A DNA stretch of 64,000 nt, taken from assembly GCA_027475525.1 (NCBI GenBank), contig JAMWFC010000073.1:149791-213790 (forward strand), given 5' to 3'. The notes beneath the pieces are model-generated. The model searched no databases, was not told the DNA's origin, and saw only the letters and a list, made by a program, of their open reading frames with translations. Of the stretch, positions 21,834 through 34,212 are shown in pieces. Made by a program: the position numbers and the translations under genes. This stretch comes from Macrolepiota albuminosa. Its lineage: Eukaryota; Basidiomycota; Agaricomycetes; Agaricales; Agaricaceae. Numbering within the stretch: position 1 is the stretch's first letter; every line of letters begins with the position of its first letter.

Positions 21834-22250
21834 TAGATGGATATGTCATGCTATACAATGGACCTCCACATCAATACACCAATTCAGCTCATCTGTGATG
21901 TGTCAAAGACAGAGGTAGGAACCATGTTTGGCCAAGAGAAGATATGGCAAACCTGCCAATCTCTGGGATTTATATTTTGTAAGTTTACTGCTGCACAGCA
22001 GAATTATGCAGTCTATGGATTAGAAGGCTATAAGCTCTTTATTATAACAGATCATAAAGCACTCAAGTTTTTCAACACTCAGATACACTTATCACTGTGA
22101 CAATGTCACTAGATCAACTATATATCACACTACCAATTTGATATCACCTATGTTAAGGGTAAACTTAACAAGGTTGCAGACTGCTTATCACAATATTTTG
22201 AGAGTAACACTTGTGATGATGTCCATGATGCTCAAGATGATGTCTAATCA
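21834..22250 (+). pseudogene. Gypsy-M RNase H fragment
   Basis: The translation gives TPIQLICDVSKTEVGTMFGQ, FTAAQQNYAVYGLEGYKLFI, ITDHKALKFFNTQ and, after a stop, FDITYVKGKLNKVADCLSQY. These are the standard blocks of a metavirus RNase H. Part of the domain between AVY and GYK is deleted and stops are present near 22098 and 22245. The RT domain that should precede it is absent. Confidence 0.75.
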
Positions 22251-23040
22251 GACAATTAGATAGACTCTGAAGGCAAAGACCTGCCCTTGCATAGGTTTCA
22301 TGGGATAAAGAAATGTACATTTGAGATATGCACTATGTGAGCACAGGAGATACATTACAGCAAATAGCTGCAAGAATGAGTAGAAGCTTGAATCATCAAG
22401 GCCTAAAGATCGGCTGACACTGAGTAGAGAGTGCAGCCAGCTAAAGCTAATGTATCAGCATTGCCCAATGAGAAAATATGCTGAGCAGTTGTCAATGTAA
22501 TACTAATAGATATGTTGAACTTGCAGGATTGCTGTCCTTGCTCTGACTAAGAGAAATGATGTGTGATTTCACATATATATCTAACAAGGATACAATTATA
22601 ACAAATTTTTTTCTTGAGATACTAGAGAATTCTGGTGCCCATCTGCACTTTACTATTGAGCAGAAGCTTATACTTTACCAACTTATCCAGGTCCAAAGTC
22701 CTCTATGTACCTTGGGAATAATCATTAATCACAACTATTCTAGAATGGTTTGGAACTTAGAAGATGCTAAACTATGTGTTTCAGTAGTATTGGGAGCTCC
22801 AGATGGCCAAGGAAACTAACCAGTTTTGCTTGACATGTGAGTCATGTCAACAGTTGAAAGTATCAACATTAAAACCACCAAAGAAGCTCCATTTACTTCT
22901 AATTCCAGTTCTGGCCTTAAATGGCCAAGTAAGCTAGCCAATTTTATACAACATGTCAATCATGTCAGTAGTCAAAAGTATCAACATTAAAGCTACCAGA
23001 GAAGCTGCATTTGCTTTCAATTCCAGTTAAGCTCTGAGAC
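22251..23040 (+). pseudogene. Decayed spacer between Gypsy-M RNase H and integrase
   Basis: Expected to hold the integrase N-terminal zinc domain. Only short frames remain (22556-22819). A block at about 22840-22900 (ccagttttgcttgacatg...aaaccaccaaagaagctccattt) is repeated with changes at about 22935-23010, a local tandem duplication of about 110 bases. No intact HHCC motif was found. Confidence 0.4.
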
Positions 23041-23910
23041 TCTATATGGATGGACTTTATTGGTCTATTCTCTGAATTCCAGGGCTATATCTATCTGTGG
23101 ATAGTGATCTTTCAAATAACTAGCATGATCCACTTGATCTCTGTAAGGGCAACCATGACAATGTCCAACCTATTGTGAATCTATCTCAAGGAGATAATGA
23201 GACTGCATGGACTGCCCAACTTGATCGTAAGTGATCAAGACTCCAAGTTTACTTCTAAGTTATAGAAGGAGCTCTATAAGCTGCTTAGAGCAAGGTTGCT
23301 CATGTCAATGTTGTTCCATCTACAAATAAATGGACAGATAGAATGCACAAATCAGAACATTGCTTAGATATTGCAAATATTCATGTGTCTTAATCAAAAT
23401 AAGTAAGTAGATCATCATCTATTAGTTGAATTTGCAATCAATGTGAGTATATCAGAAGCAACAGAGTATACACCCTTTGAACTCAACAATAGCTACATGC
23501 CATTTATGATTCAAGAACTTTGTACAAATGAAGTGATCTACAAAGGAATAAAAAGCTTTGTGCAGAACATGCTGAGGAATCTAGCTGATGCACACAATGC
23601 AATTATAGAACATATTTGGCTAATATGTCATGTGAATTATTGCAAGAGAGAGGACACAGCTATTGGCAAAGAGAGCTTTGTCTACTTTTTGATCAAGAAT
23701 TTGAATCTGTTTAAAGACAGAGCAAGTAAGCTGTGTCTGAAGTGGGTCAGACTATATAAGGTCCTCAAAGCTGAGCCAAGGACATCAAATTATATATTTG
23801 AGCTGCTTGCCACACTTCAAGCATATAGTAATGTGCTGTTTTCCAATCATGCAATCCCAGAATTCTATGATTTTAGAACTAATAATGACTAGAAATGATT
23901 TGTGGATAAT
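23041..23910 (+). pseudogene. Gypsy-M integrase fragment
   Basis: The catalytic core pieces are GLPNLIVSDQDSKFTSKL, holding the second Asp, and INGQIECTNQNI, holding the Glu. The C-terminal part (23443-23892) is open for 149 codons and ends with LKAEPRTSNYIFELLATL and a FYDF tail, followed after a stop by KWFVDNLIGY, as in other fungal copies. Stops in the core show the copy is dead. Confidence 0.75.
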
Positions 23911-24898
23911 TTAATAGGCTATAAATAGATAGTAAACAGATGCCTTTGTAAATAATTAAACAATTATATACCTTAGGTATCACAATACTGCTTGTGAACA
24001 TGACTATATTTGCATGTAGATAATTAGACAATCATATCTACAGGATATGGTAAGTAAATGTAAGTAATAAAATGTAAGTAGACATACCCCTCAGAATTAT
24101 AACACTGATTGTGAACATGACTGAGGAGTGATTTGTTTACTATGGGCTTTTATAGGCAAAAATAAAGTTTAGTGATAAAGAATAATAAATAGAGATGTGT
24201 GTCATAGTAGTGCAATATAATAGAACAAAGAAAATGAAATAAATAAAAAAATAAAAAAATAAGTACTGAATACAATAATTATGTGCATGTCTTGCAGTCA
24301 TACTCCAATAACCTTGAGTTTGAGGTGAGGTAGAGTATAGATGATACTATCTGGGAACCACTAGTAAATTGCAGAAAACTTGGAGCTCTAAATTCTTATC
24401 TAGAATTATATTGCATGAAATGTCTTCAGTAGTTAGCAAAACAGATATAAAACACATCATAATTAATGATGAGTAGACAAAATCCACTTTAGTTACTAGC
24501 TGATGGCCTGAGATACAATGATAGCTAAGTATTGGTAGTTATTTATAATACTAGTAGAGTTGGGAGAATTTTTTTCTTGTCTTTGATTATTAACTCATAC
24601 TATATACACATGTATTAATAATAATAAAAATAGCCTATTGGAGGCCACAGCAAAATGATCAGAGCCTATATAGCTCTCTGAAGAAGGGGGGAGACTCTTG
24701 AATATATAAAATGTTATATACCATCAAAGTTACTAGTACATAGTGTGTCTACTATATGCAGCATACAAGCACCAACAACTAGTGGAAGTAGCCTATTTAG
24801 GCCACAGAGAGCTCTTGCCTTATCAGACACTGCTCCATCCACAGCAGATAGACATGAATGATAATGAGCATGATGAATACTGCAAGAGTATGTGCTAA
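23911..24898. other. AT-rich flank
   Basis: Non-coding, with poly-A rich tracts near 24240-24260. A short repeat (cttaggtatcacaatactgcttgtgaacatgactat, then cctcagaattataacactgattgtgaacatgactga) occurs at about 23971 and 24090. No gene is supported. Confidence 0.5.
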
Positions 24899-25395
24899 TG
24901 TCAGGGGACTCCTCATTTCTTCCTTTTCTCACTCCTTATCTCTTCACTCTCCCTTCATTCATTCTCTTATTTCTTCTGACATTATTTCATTTTACTGTTT
25001 CTATTCTTTCAACACTATCTGTTAGTACTATTCTCAGCCTTTGAGGTGCTCTAGTTCTTTAGCTACTATTCAGACAAGTGTGGGCCCTTCAGCACCACTT
25101 CCAGACTGCTTATATAAGCCAGAGTTTGCCAGAGTTTGCCCCTTATTTGTGCAATTGTTTGTGTAGCAATTTTCAAGTTTTTAAGGTTTTGTTGTACTGT
25201 ACAGTTGTTTCCCATGCTTCAGAGGCCCCAGAAGCATCCAACCTGGCATAGGGAATCCCTAGACTTGTTCTCTTTGGATCTCCCTCTGCCAGGTGAGTAG
25301 CTATCATGATATTGTCAGTATATACTTTAATGCACTTTGGATCTCCCTCTGCCAGCTGTGTGACTGAGCCACAGCCTCTAGAGGTCATCCTTATA
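24899..25395 (+). mobile_element. Solo LTR-A, copy 2
   Basis: It starts TGTCAGGGGAC and ends CATCCTTATA (the terminal C has changed to T). It is flanked by exact GCTAA copies (24894-24898 and 25396-25400). It contains the TATA-type gcttatataagcc near 25110 and two copies of ctttggatctccctctgcca about 53 bases apart. It forms an inverted pair with copy 3. Confidence 0.9.
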
Positions 25396-25672
25396 GCTAA
25401 GAGCATTATTATTAGATTTTATCTCTGCAAGCACCTGTGTGAGTTCAGATGTATGTGAGTGTAGTGGCTGGACTGCCACCCTTACTATGGGCATGTTAGC
25501 TAATGGTTGAGACAATATTGCACTAGTTTTGTAAGTACAATGAATTCTGAGGCTTCAATATTTCTAATAACTTCTTTAATCTCACTTTAATTTTATTTTA
25601 TAGAATATAAGTTTGTATATATAATTCTTATTTTAAACTATAGTCAACATGTTGTAGTCCCTTTTTAGTTAG
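25396..25672. other. Spacer between two inverted LTR-A copies
   Basis: 277 bases with no coding feature. Transcription through it would join two near-complementary 500-base arms. Confidence 0.6.
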
Positions 25673-26171
25673 TGTAAGGGTGACCTCTAGAGGCTGGGGA
25701 TCAGTCACACAGCTGACAGAGGGATATCCAAAGTGTATTAGAATATATATAGACAATATCAAGGTAGCTACTCACCTGGCAGAGGGAGATCCAAAGAGAA
25801 CAAGTCTAGGGATTCCCTATGCCAAGTTGGACACTTCTGGGGCCTCTGAAGCATGGAAAACAACTGTACAGTACAACAAAACCTTAAAAACTCGAAAATT
25901 GCCTACACAAACACTTGTACAAATAAGGGGCAAACTCTGGCAAACTCTGGCTTATATAAGCGGTCTGGAAGCGGTGCTGAGTGGGCCCACACTTGTCTGA
26001 ATGGTGGCTAAAGAACCAGAGCATCTCAAGGGCTGAGAGTAGTGCTAACAGATAGTGTTGAAAGAATAGAAACAGTAAAATTAAATAATGTTAGAAGAAA
26101 TAAGAGAATGAATGGAAGGAGAGTGAAGAGATAAGGAGTGAGAAAAGAAAGAAATGAGGAGTCCCCTGACA
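25673..26171 (-). mobile_element. Solo LTR-A, copy 3 (inverted)
   Basis: In plus coordinates it begins TGTAAGGGTGACC and ends GTCCCCTGACA. It is flanked by exact GTTAG copies (25668-25672 and 26172-26176). It is full length with both internal direct repeats. An open frame across part of it is repeat DNA. Confidence 0.9.
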
Positions 26172-27002
26172 GTTAGGTTATATAGACACTAGCTGGTGGG
26201 CTAATATAAAACTATATAATAAAAGGCTAACAAATTGGCCTTAAGGTATCTACTCTTGTCTAATAAGTCAGTGTCTGTTTCTTAGTTGCACCCCTCTTTT
26301 TATATCTCTAAATTAAAGCATAGACCAACACCAAGCTTTTGTTGTAGCATATGCGATTTGTTAGATACTGCGTGGTTGCCTTCCTGTTACTAAGATGCCA
26401 AGGCTTGATTGATTAGCCCCTTTTATTATTTTCTTTTGTTATTTTCTTTTGATCACACACTCTTTGTGTGATTGCTGAAGCTATTTTTAGTGGTCTTTTT
26501 ATATAATATATGCTTACTTTGTTGCTTCCTGCTTTTATTGTCTTTTTTCTCTTCTTTTTTGCTTTCTTGCCTTCTTACTCTTTTCTGATCTCTTTCTCTT
26601 ATTCTGATATACATAGTTTTTAACTCTATATATTATATTAACAACTTAGAAGTATGCACTCCAAGTGCAGGTGTTGACCATGCTAGAAGTATTTCTTTAC
26701 TGACTGCATCTGCTTTATTTCTGCAAGATAGTTTGTCCATGGTAGTGATATAGAGGTTGCTTAATCAGATCAAGCTCATAAAACAAGAGCATATATTGGT
26801 GCTAGAACAGATTGACTATGCATTCAAGTGCAAAATTTGAGTTATAAGGATCTGACTATAGAGGTCAAGTTTTAACTGATTTTTCTCCAGAAATGTTTGC
26901 CATGCTCCAAAGTGCTCCTGTGATAATTTGTTCTTTTATTTTTTTAAATTCAATTAAGTTCTGTAAAAATATGCTAAAAATTGTTAAATACAAAGACTCA
27001 GT
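26172..27002. other. AT-rich DNA
   Basis: T-rich with no coding signal. At 26882-26915 it holds a decayed half-site of the palindrome seen at 14.1 kb (tctccagaaat..tgccatgc). Confidence 0.5.
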
Positions 27003-27274
27003 TGTCAGAGGACTCCTTATTTCTTCCTTTTTTCACTCTTTATTTCTTCATTCTCTCTTTATTCATTTCTTTATTTTCTCTTTCATTCTTTTACTTTACT
27101 GCTTCTATTCTTTCAATACTATCTGTTAGTACTACTTTTAGCCTTTGAGGTGCTCTGGTTCTTTAGCTACATATTATTCAGACAAGTGTAGCTCCTTCAA
27201 CACTACATACAGGCTTTGGATTTCTCTCTGTCAGCTGTGTGACTGAGCCATAACCTCCAGAAGTCACTCTTATA
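27003..27274 (+). mobile_element. Solo LTR-A, copy 4, internally deleted
   Basis: It begins TGTCAGAGGAC, ends CACTCTTATA, and is flanked by exact TCAGT copies (26998-27002 and 27275-27279). Only 272 bases remain: the middle from after gacaagtgta to ggctttggat is missing. Confidence 0.85.
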
Positions 27275-27539
27275 TCAGTTGGTATGCAAATGACTGTATT
27301 AGTTGTATGTATCTGTTGAATACAAAAACTGATAGCAGTGTGTAAGTACATATACCTGTCTCCATAAGATATATACCACATATCTCAATTGGTATACAAA
27401 CAACTGAGATATGTCAGATCTATAAATCTGATTCATATTTCTAACTGTCTAGTTTCTAATTCACCTTTTTTCATCCCCTGTGCAGCACACCACTCATGTG
27501 CTTGACTAGTGCATGATGTGTATACCATGACTTCTCTCC

Positions 27540-27856
27540 AACACAAATAATTCAATGAATTTTGATTAATTTGACTATTTCTAGCAAAACTATAGAAAAA
27601 ATATTTTAACTGAACTTAACAAATAAGAAAACAGATTACCACAGGAAGCTTGCTCTGGTTCTTAGATTCAAGAATAACCAATATAGTTCTCTCCAATGCA
27701 TGTGAGAGTATTGGACAAAATACCATCAAAAATTTGGCTGCAATATTTTTTCTATAGTTTTGACATCAAAATTCAATTAAAATTGAAAAATAAATTGGAT
27801 TATTTTTACTGTTTTTACATTGTTTTGTCAAAGAACATTCCCTGCACCCGGAGGGA
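27540..27856. mobile_element. MITE-like element, copy 2
   Basis: The right part and the core (aacagattaccacaggaagcttgctctg, then ctctccaatgcatgtgagag and ttttttctatagttttgac) match the element at 8217-8583. The right end is CATTCCCTGCACCC. The left inverted repeat is strongly decayed, so the left border is approximate. Confidence 0.7.
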
Positions 27857-28268
27857 TTTTTCCCACAATTCTACAGGAAATTTTTAGGTATCCAAATAGA
27901 AGCGTTGGGAGACCGTGAAATCTATCTACCTTGTTCCACTTTCCATATAACCTTTTGTCAATCTCGTCAATCTCAGATGCCTGTCAAGTTTCTGATGGGC
28001 TCTGCGTAGAACATCTGTGTCATTGTAGAGTCATGGAAGGCTCCACAACCGAAACGTGTATCGTTCGCATGTAAAACATATTTATCACATGAAGCAATGT
28101 CGGCAAGGTAACGTAATAGAGCCCGATCATCTCTCACTGAATCGGAGCTGAATTATGTCCAAATATAGATAATCAATGGGAGCAGATGACGAATAACAGG
28201 ATGCAATTCACATTACTCCAGCCAGGAATCTTCCGTTCTCTCGATTCAGATTCTGGACTTCGTTCATT
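27857..28268 (+). promoter_or_regulatory. Upstream region of the class-V aminotransferase gene
   Basis: About 410 bases between the MITE-like element and the start codon, CpG-retaining and unlike the AT-rich repeats around it. No TATA box or other site could be assigned with confidence. Confidence 0.35.
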
Positions 28269-29943
28269 ATGGACCCCGTTGCGTATGGACGCAGGATGCT
28301 TACATTATTTGGGCTGGATCCTGACTTTCTCCACTTGAATCATGGTAGTAAAGAAAATTAATCTGTATGATGACAGTAACTAAGTCAATCATAGGATCCT
28401 TTGGGTCTTTACCAAACGTTGTCCGTGAAGCCTACAACACTATATCGGAGGAAGTCGAAAGAAATCCGGATTTATTTATCCGCAGGCGTCTAGGCGAAAG
28501 AGTTTGTGAAGTCCGTCGACGCCTAGCCGGACTCCTTGGAGCCCATGAAGACGAATGCGTTTTGATTCCTAATGTTACCCATGGCATCAACCTGATCCTG
28601 CGTTCATTTGTATGGACTCCCGGGGGAGATGTGATTATTTACAGTGAGTCAATGTCATAAGCATGGCACTAAAAGACCCACATTCACCACGTCAGCATCA
28701 ACGGCATTCGCACCAATCAAACGGAATATTCTTATGGTCGGTGCTGTACCAATCAGTCCAAAACTGTCAGAATTCTCGCTGGATCTTCCGGAGAGCCATG
28801 CTTCAATACTAAGTCGATTCACTCAACATATTCGTGTCGTCAAAGCAACCGCCGCATCCAAGACGATCAGAATCGTTGCTCTCTTTGACTCCGTCGCTTC
28901 TACACCAGGAGTAATGATGCCCTGGAAAGCCATGGTCAAAATCTGTCATGCCGAAGGGGTAACAAGTATTGTAGATGCCGCTCATTCCCTTGGTCAGGAG
29001 CCCATGATCAATCTTTCTGAGATAGAACCTGATTTTTGGATTGGGGTGAGGTGTTTAGTTCTTCGGTCTGGAATCAACTAACCATGCGCTTTGCAGAACT
29101 GCAGTAAATGGCTCTATGCCAAAAGAGGTTGTGCAGTTCTCTATGTTGCTCGAAGGTGTGTCCCTGGCAATGAAGACCGCAAACCATACTTAAACACGAA
29201 CTAGGAATCAACACCTGATCCCTAACAACATTCCTGCTGGTCTTCGTTGGTTTGAGCCAGAAGAGCATAAACAAATCATGTCCCAATTTGCTGGAGAATT
29301 CTATTGTATGGATAGAGTTTGTAATGCAGGAGACTAATTTAGTTTGTGCCTTTTAGGGAGTGGCTCCACCGATGTTGTGCTTCCCCTTACAATAATAGCA
29401 GGCATGTTCCACAACTTCAGATTGGCTTTGATCTTGATTTCAATTTCAGCACTTGATTTCCGTTCAGAAATCGGTGGTGAGGAGAGGATCATCGACTATT
29501 GTCATACATTAGCTTTGAATGGAGGGAGGCGCATTGCTGAGATACTTGGCACGGAAGTGATGGATATTCCAGAAACACCAGGACAACTGATTGGAACCAT
29601 GGTACTTTTTCTTTGACACCATTGGAGGAATTCAAAATATTTGGCTAGGTTAATGTTCTCCTTCCGGTATCTGCAATTGTCAAGCCATCTCCTAGTATCA
29701 TACGTGCTTTTGATCACAAATTGTTTTGTGAACAAAGGGCCTATGCTGTGATTTACTATCACAACAAACATTGGTGGGCCAGAATTAGTGCACAGGTTTA
29801 TAATCAGGTATGCTTGTTTTTATTTCTGACATATCTTTGATTTAAACTAATATTATCATTACTTTAAGTTTTCAGATTTTGAAGATTTTGGAAAGGTGAT
29901 GCATATTGTTTGTGAAGAAATAAATAGAGAATTTGGAAAATGA
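28269..29943 (+). CDS. Class-V aminotransferase family protein (PLP-dependent), nine exons
   Basis: Predicted exons are 28269-28344, 28395-28643, 28696-29045, 29097-29155, 29205-29305, 29357-29401, 29450-29601, 29649-29807 and 29869-29943, totalling 1266 bases or 421 residues with no internal stop. The fold-type I family signature is clear: LNHGSFGSLPN at residues 23-33, DAAH with the PLP-ring Asp at about 202, and NCSKWLYAKRG with the Schiff-base Lys at about 229. It resembles fungal isopenicillin-N-epimerase-like and cysteine-lyase-like proteins; the substrate cannot be told. The eight introns are 47-61 bases. Intron 6 is GC-AG (29402-29449) and the last acceptor is AAG. It looks intact although surrounded by dead transposons; expression is unknown. 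Confidence 0.88.
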
Positions 29944-30305
29944 GTTTATTAGCATTGCACTTTAAATGATATTACTTATAATTACATGAATTTCTTAGAG
30001 AGAAAAATTATACATTCTCTTTCATTGTCTTATGTGAGCCAGTTTTTGTATATGCTATGCCTATATGCTCTTGCATTGGTTCAAATATTGTTATTTAATA
30101 ATTATTATCAAATTGGAATTGGACACACATTGACAAGTTGAGGTAAAGTCCTGGCAGTATCTCAGATAAAATTAAAAAATAGTATTAGCTAAAAGTGCTT
30201 GTCTATACATAGCATTGAAAGATCAAAAATTAAATTGTAACATTATATAATTGCCTGTTGTAAAATAGTAAATAAAGATAATATTTATAAAATAATAGCC
30301 AAAAG
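29944..30305. other. 3' flank of the aminotransferase gene
   Basis: AT-rich and non-coding. No obvious terminator or poly-A signal could be singled out. Confidence 0.5.
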
Positions 30306-30823
30306 TGTAAGGGAGCTCTCTGGAGGCTATGGCTTAATCATGCAGCTGGCAGAGGGAGATTAAAAATATATTAGAATTGACCAACAATATTGTAATAGCT
30401 ACTCACCTGGCACAAGGAGATCCAAAGAGAACAAATCTAGGAATTTTCTATGCCAAGACTGGCTCTTCTAGGGCCTCAGAAGCATGAAAAACAACTGTAC
30501 AGAACAACAAAACCTTTAAAAACCCAAAAATTGCCTAAATGAACAATCACACAAATAAGGCAGAAAAACTCTGGATTGTGAAGGCCAGAAAAGAAAACTT
30601 CAGCTTATACAGCTTAAAGAAGCTGTCTGTATGCAGTGTTGAAGGGGCCATACTTGTCTGAATGATAAATAGAGAATCAAAGCACTTTGGAGGCTTAAAA
30701 TAGTACTAATAAATAGTGTTGAAAGAATAGGAGTAGTAAAGTGAAAGAATAAATGAATAAATGAAGGAAGAAAGAAGAAAAGAATAAAGCATAAAGAAGG
30801 AAGAAATAAAGAGTCCTCTAATA
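30306..30823 (-). mobile_element. Solo LTR-A, copy 5 (diverged)
   Basis: It begins TGTAAGGGAG and ends GTCCTCTAATA in plus coordinates, with the full internal order of LTR-A but many substitutions. No target duplication is left (AAAAG against TTCCT). It is the oldest-looking full-length copy in the window. Confidence 0.8.
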
Positions 30824-32139
30824 TTCCTATCAAAGAGGTGCTCAATGACCTACCTAGTAGACAACTATTCATGAACATAAAAAAGAACAAGTAGACTGAT
30901 CAGAGACAGCTTCAAATACTCATTAGCTTCTGAACTAACAAGAAGTGTATAGACTATTATGCAGTTTATGAAAAACCTATGAGCAGGAGGCAACAAAAAA
31001 AGCAGAAAAAAAGTTAAAGGAATAAATGCATTTATTAAGAATTAGCAAACTCTCATGTCAAGAGAGGAGCTCTACTAAGTCCATGCCTGTAAAGCTCCAA
31101 ATTTCTGTCAACAAGTATAAGGATTTATAACAATTTTAGAGTACATAGTGCATAGAATCAGCCAAATTGGTTGAATTTCTGCACTTGGCTTATTTGTAAA
31201 ATTTACCTAAATATATGTAAATAATAGCTAATTGATAGTCCAAAAGATAATATAATAAATTATAACAAGAAATTCTGAGATCTAAAATAGATCAAGATTT
31301 TTCTATGCAGTGGACTATATATGAGAAAAATATCTTTAATTTTTGCTATTATTTAATTCTGTTTATTGTTAATCGCTTTTAGTTATCTGTATAGTTGAGT
31401 AAGTATGGGATTTACTATTATGTGATCTGTTCAATATTATTTATTTGTATAAATGCTCATATAAGCAGTAGACTAAATACATGGAATCAATGTCTTTGAT
31501 TTTTATCATGTAATCTATCCAACATCCAGCTTTATTCATCTATACAGATCCCCACATCAGCAGCAGACTGAGTAAGTGTATAAATAATGTCTTTTAGCAA
31601 GATGCATTAGCTTGATGTACATGTCAACTTGTTGCATGCTAAGTTAGCTGCTGTAGTCAGCAAAGACTAAAAAGTTAATGTTTAGAACAGGAATATTTTT
31701 TCCTTAAATTAGCAAAGTTAATGAGGTTAGCTAGTTAATGCTTCAGACAGAGATTTGAAATATTTATTACTATATAATGTTATGGCTTTGACTGGTTAAA
31801 TATTGACTTATTTCTACTCACTGCTAGTTCCAGAAAGTATTTCCATAAAAAAAGTGTAAAAAAACCTGTTATATCATTTTCAATATGCCAGTTTTTTTTA
31901 AAGAAAAAAACTAGTTTAAACAAAGCAATTTCTCATTGCAAGAGTTAGAAAAATTTATGTCTTTCTCTAAATTGTCTCAGACATGAAAATCATAAGTTTT
32001 CAACTATTGTGTTGCTGTCAAAAATAGCAAGTAGACATAACATCTGCTGCTGGATTTATTAGAGTCAACTTCTACTAAGAAGACTATATATTTTGTCTCT
32101 TTTCCTTTTGTAAATTTAATAATAAAAAGGGCTTTGATA
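30824..32139. other. AT-rich DNA without recognisable feature
   Basis: Both strands are full of stops. No terminal repeats, tandem repeats or motifs were recognised. Confidence 0.5.
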
Positions 32140-32990
32140 ACAACAAATGTGGTTGGTTATGCTAAGTGCTATGCTATAACATGTTATCCTAGCATCTGGC
32201 ATGTTTAAAGGCTGAGAAGTTCTGACAGACTTCCAGTGTGCTCAAAACAATATTGCCAATAAAGATGCTAGAAGTTAGCATTCCTGATGCTACCTAGCAA
32301 ACTGTAAGCACTATAGTTCTGACAATGTGATAACAAAAGAAAAAAGTGTAATGTAAAGGTGCCTGCTATTCGCACAAACAATAGAGATGATGTAGATCAG
32401 CAGAGTAATGCTAGGCCATTTAGAAAAAGTTAAATTCTCAGAGGCAAACTTGAATTGTGAAGACAGCTGAGATTCCTCTTTGTTGTTTTACAGGAAACTA
32501 TTGCTATCTGTGATACTACATGCTACCATTAATTTGAAACACAACTATCTTTAGCACTAATGTCTAGCAGTGTAGTGTTTACAGCAAACTTTTACTAATT
32601 TAAAAGTTTAAATAGAATTGCTTCCTCTTTAACAGTGAGTCCAAATTAGAAATCCACTCTAGTCATTGGTTGGAAAAACTAAAAAAGATGCTGTAACCAA
32701 AAATATTGTCTCTAATGTCACTTGTTATTCTCATTTCAAATAGTTCCTGATGTTAACCTTTAGTATATCTGGCTTTTTCAATGCTGATACTTCTGATAGC
32801 TGTGTCCTGACAGATGACAGCACTTAATATTTATTTCCTTTTGAAATTTATTGGAGTTTAGTCAGTAATATCTTTTTCTACTTGCTCTAGTCTTCTTTTC
32901 CAATGAATTCTGGATAATATAGAAGTATTGTTGAGGCTTTAAGTTGCCAAAAGATAACCTGAACTAAAAGATAGCCAATAGGCATATTCT
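32140..32990 (+). repeat. Dispersed repeat, copy 2
   Basis: Colinear with 19280-20340, as described there. It ends at aagttgccaaaagataacctgaactaaaagatagcca and lacks the last block of copy 1. Confidence 0.55.
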
Positions 32991-33605
32991 CTTAATCTGT
33001 GCCTTCACCATTTTTCCTGACAAAAAACTCTCAGCCTGCACTCCAACCAACTCAACACCTCTTGACCTGAACATACTGCTCATGCTTAAGAACTTTGCAT
33101 TTGGGGACCTGCATGCATGCTTGAAGAAGAGTGACCTGATGCCACCCTGAATACACTTTTCTTTATCATGCAAAGGCCCTGGCACTCCCTCTACTGATGT
33201 AGATAAAGCTTGGCACTTTCCTTTATCCCACTGCAGAGTTGATGCCTCTACCTTCCCTTGCAACAAATTTCTAGCCTATGCACTAACCAACTCCCTAGCC
33301 TACAATCTGGATATACTAGCCAACTGGCCCAGCATCCATGTTATATCCTATCTCTGTTCTCTGCTCATGCAAGATGCCTCTATATCTGAGCCACAGAGCA
33401 CTGCTTGTGCCAGACTCGACAGGCCATATAAACTGAGAAATCTCTCCAAGACCCCACCACTAACATCTTGAACTCACATGACTCACCTTAAAATGAGCAC
33501 AATGAGCACTTATAATGGGTAAGATGTGCAATCAGAAATACTCATAGTAAATAAGTATTGGAAGAATTGCTGAAGTGTTAAACAGCAAGTTCTGGAGTAA
33601 AACTA
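32991..33605. other. Non-coding debris
   Basis: The stretch at about 33000-33470 is less AT-rich, with loosely repeated motifs (ctagcctatgcactaaccaactc, then ctagcctacaatctggatatact). It may be old gag sequence, but no frame is long enough to say. Confidence 0.35.
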
Positions 33606-33900
33606 TATCCAAAGAGAACAAGTCTAGGGGTTCTCTATGCCAGAACTGACACTTCTAGAGCCTCAGAAGCATGGAACTGTACAGGACAACTAAACCTTAA
33701 AAATTTCAAAATTGCCTAAATAAACAATTGTACAAATAAAGCAGAAAAACTTTGGACTTTGAAAGTCAGAAAGGCAAACTCCAGCTTATGTAAGCTGTCT
33801 GTATGTGGTGTTGAAGGGGCTACACTTGTCTAAATGCTAAAGAACCAGAGCACCTCAGAGGCTGAAAGTAGTAATAGATAGAATTGAAGAATAGAAGCAG
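33606..33900 (-). mobile_element. LTR-A fragment, copy 6
   Basis: It matches the central part of LTR-A from atccaaagagaacaagtctagg to attgaagaatagaagcag, and both ends are missing. It shares substitutions with copy 5 (for example aactgtacaggacaac). Confidence 0.75.
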
Positions 33901-33934
33901 ACTGGTGATTTGATGACTGAGGCAGTCAATTGTC

Positions 33935-34212
33935 TTGGAGTAGAGTTCACACTTTTTCTATTTGAGATACAACAAGTTCACCCTCAATAACCTGAAGATA
34001 CTCTTTGTGCTTCTTGATAGAATCTGAATGGACAAATTGCCTGATAACATCTTGAAATATAGAGGTCATCAATCTCTGGAACATTGCTAGAGCATTATAG
34101 TCTCCAATCTGCATGATGTTACTAAACATATGTTTCTGTGATTGATGATAACACTTTCTTGGGGATGTTGGTTACCAAGATTTACTCTTGCTTATAAGCA
34201 TCCATCAGGTCA
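33935..34212 (-). pseudogene. Gypsy-M reverse transcriptase fragment (minus)
   Basis: The minus translation has NIMQIGDYNALAMFQRLMTS and IFQDVIRQFVH, then SDSIKKHKEYLQVI. These are the conserved RT blocks around the active site, but the YLDDIFVF segment between FVH and SDS has been lost. It is the same strand and family as the protease/RT start at 51547-52960, from which it is separated by the nested insertions. Confidence 0.7.
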
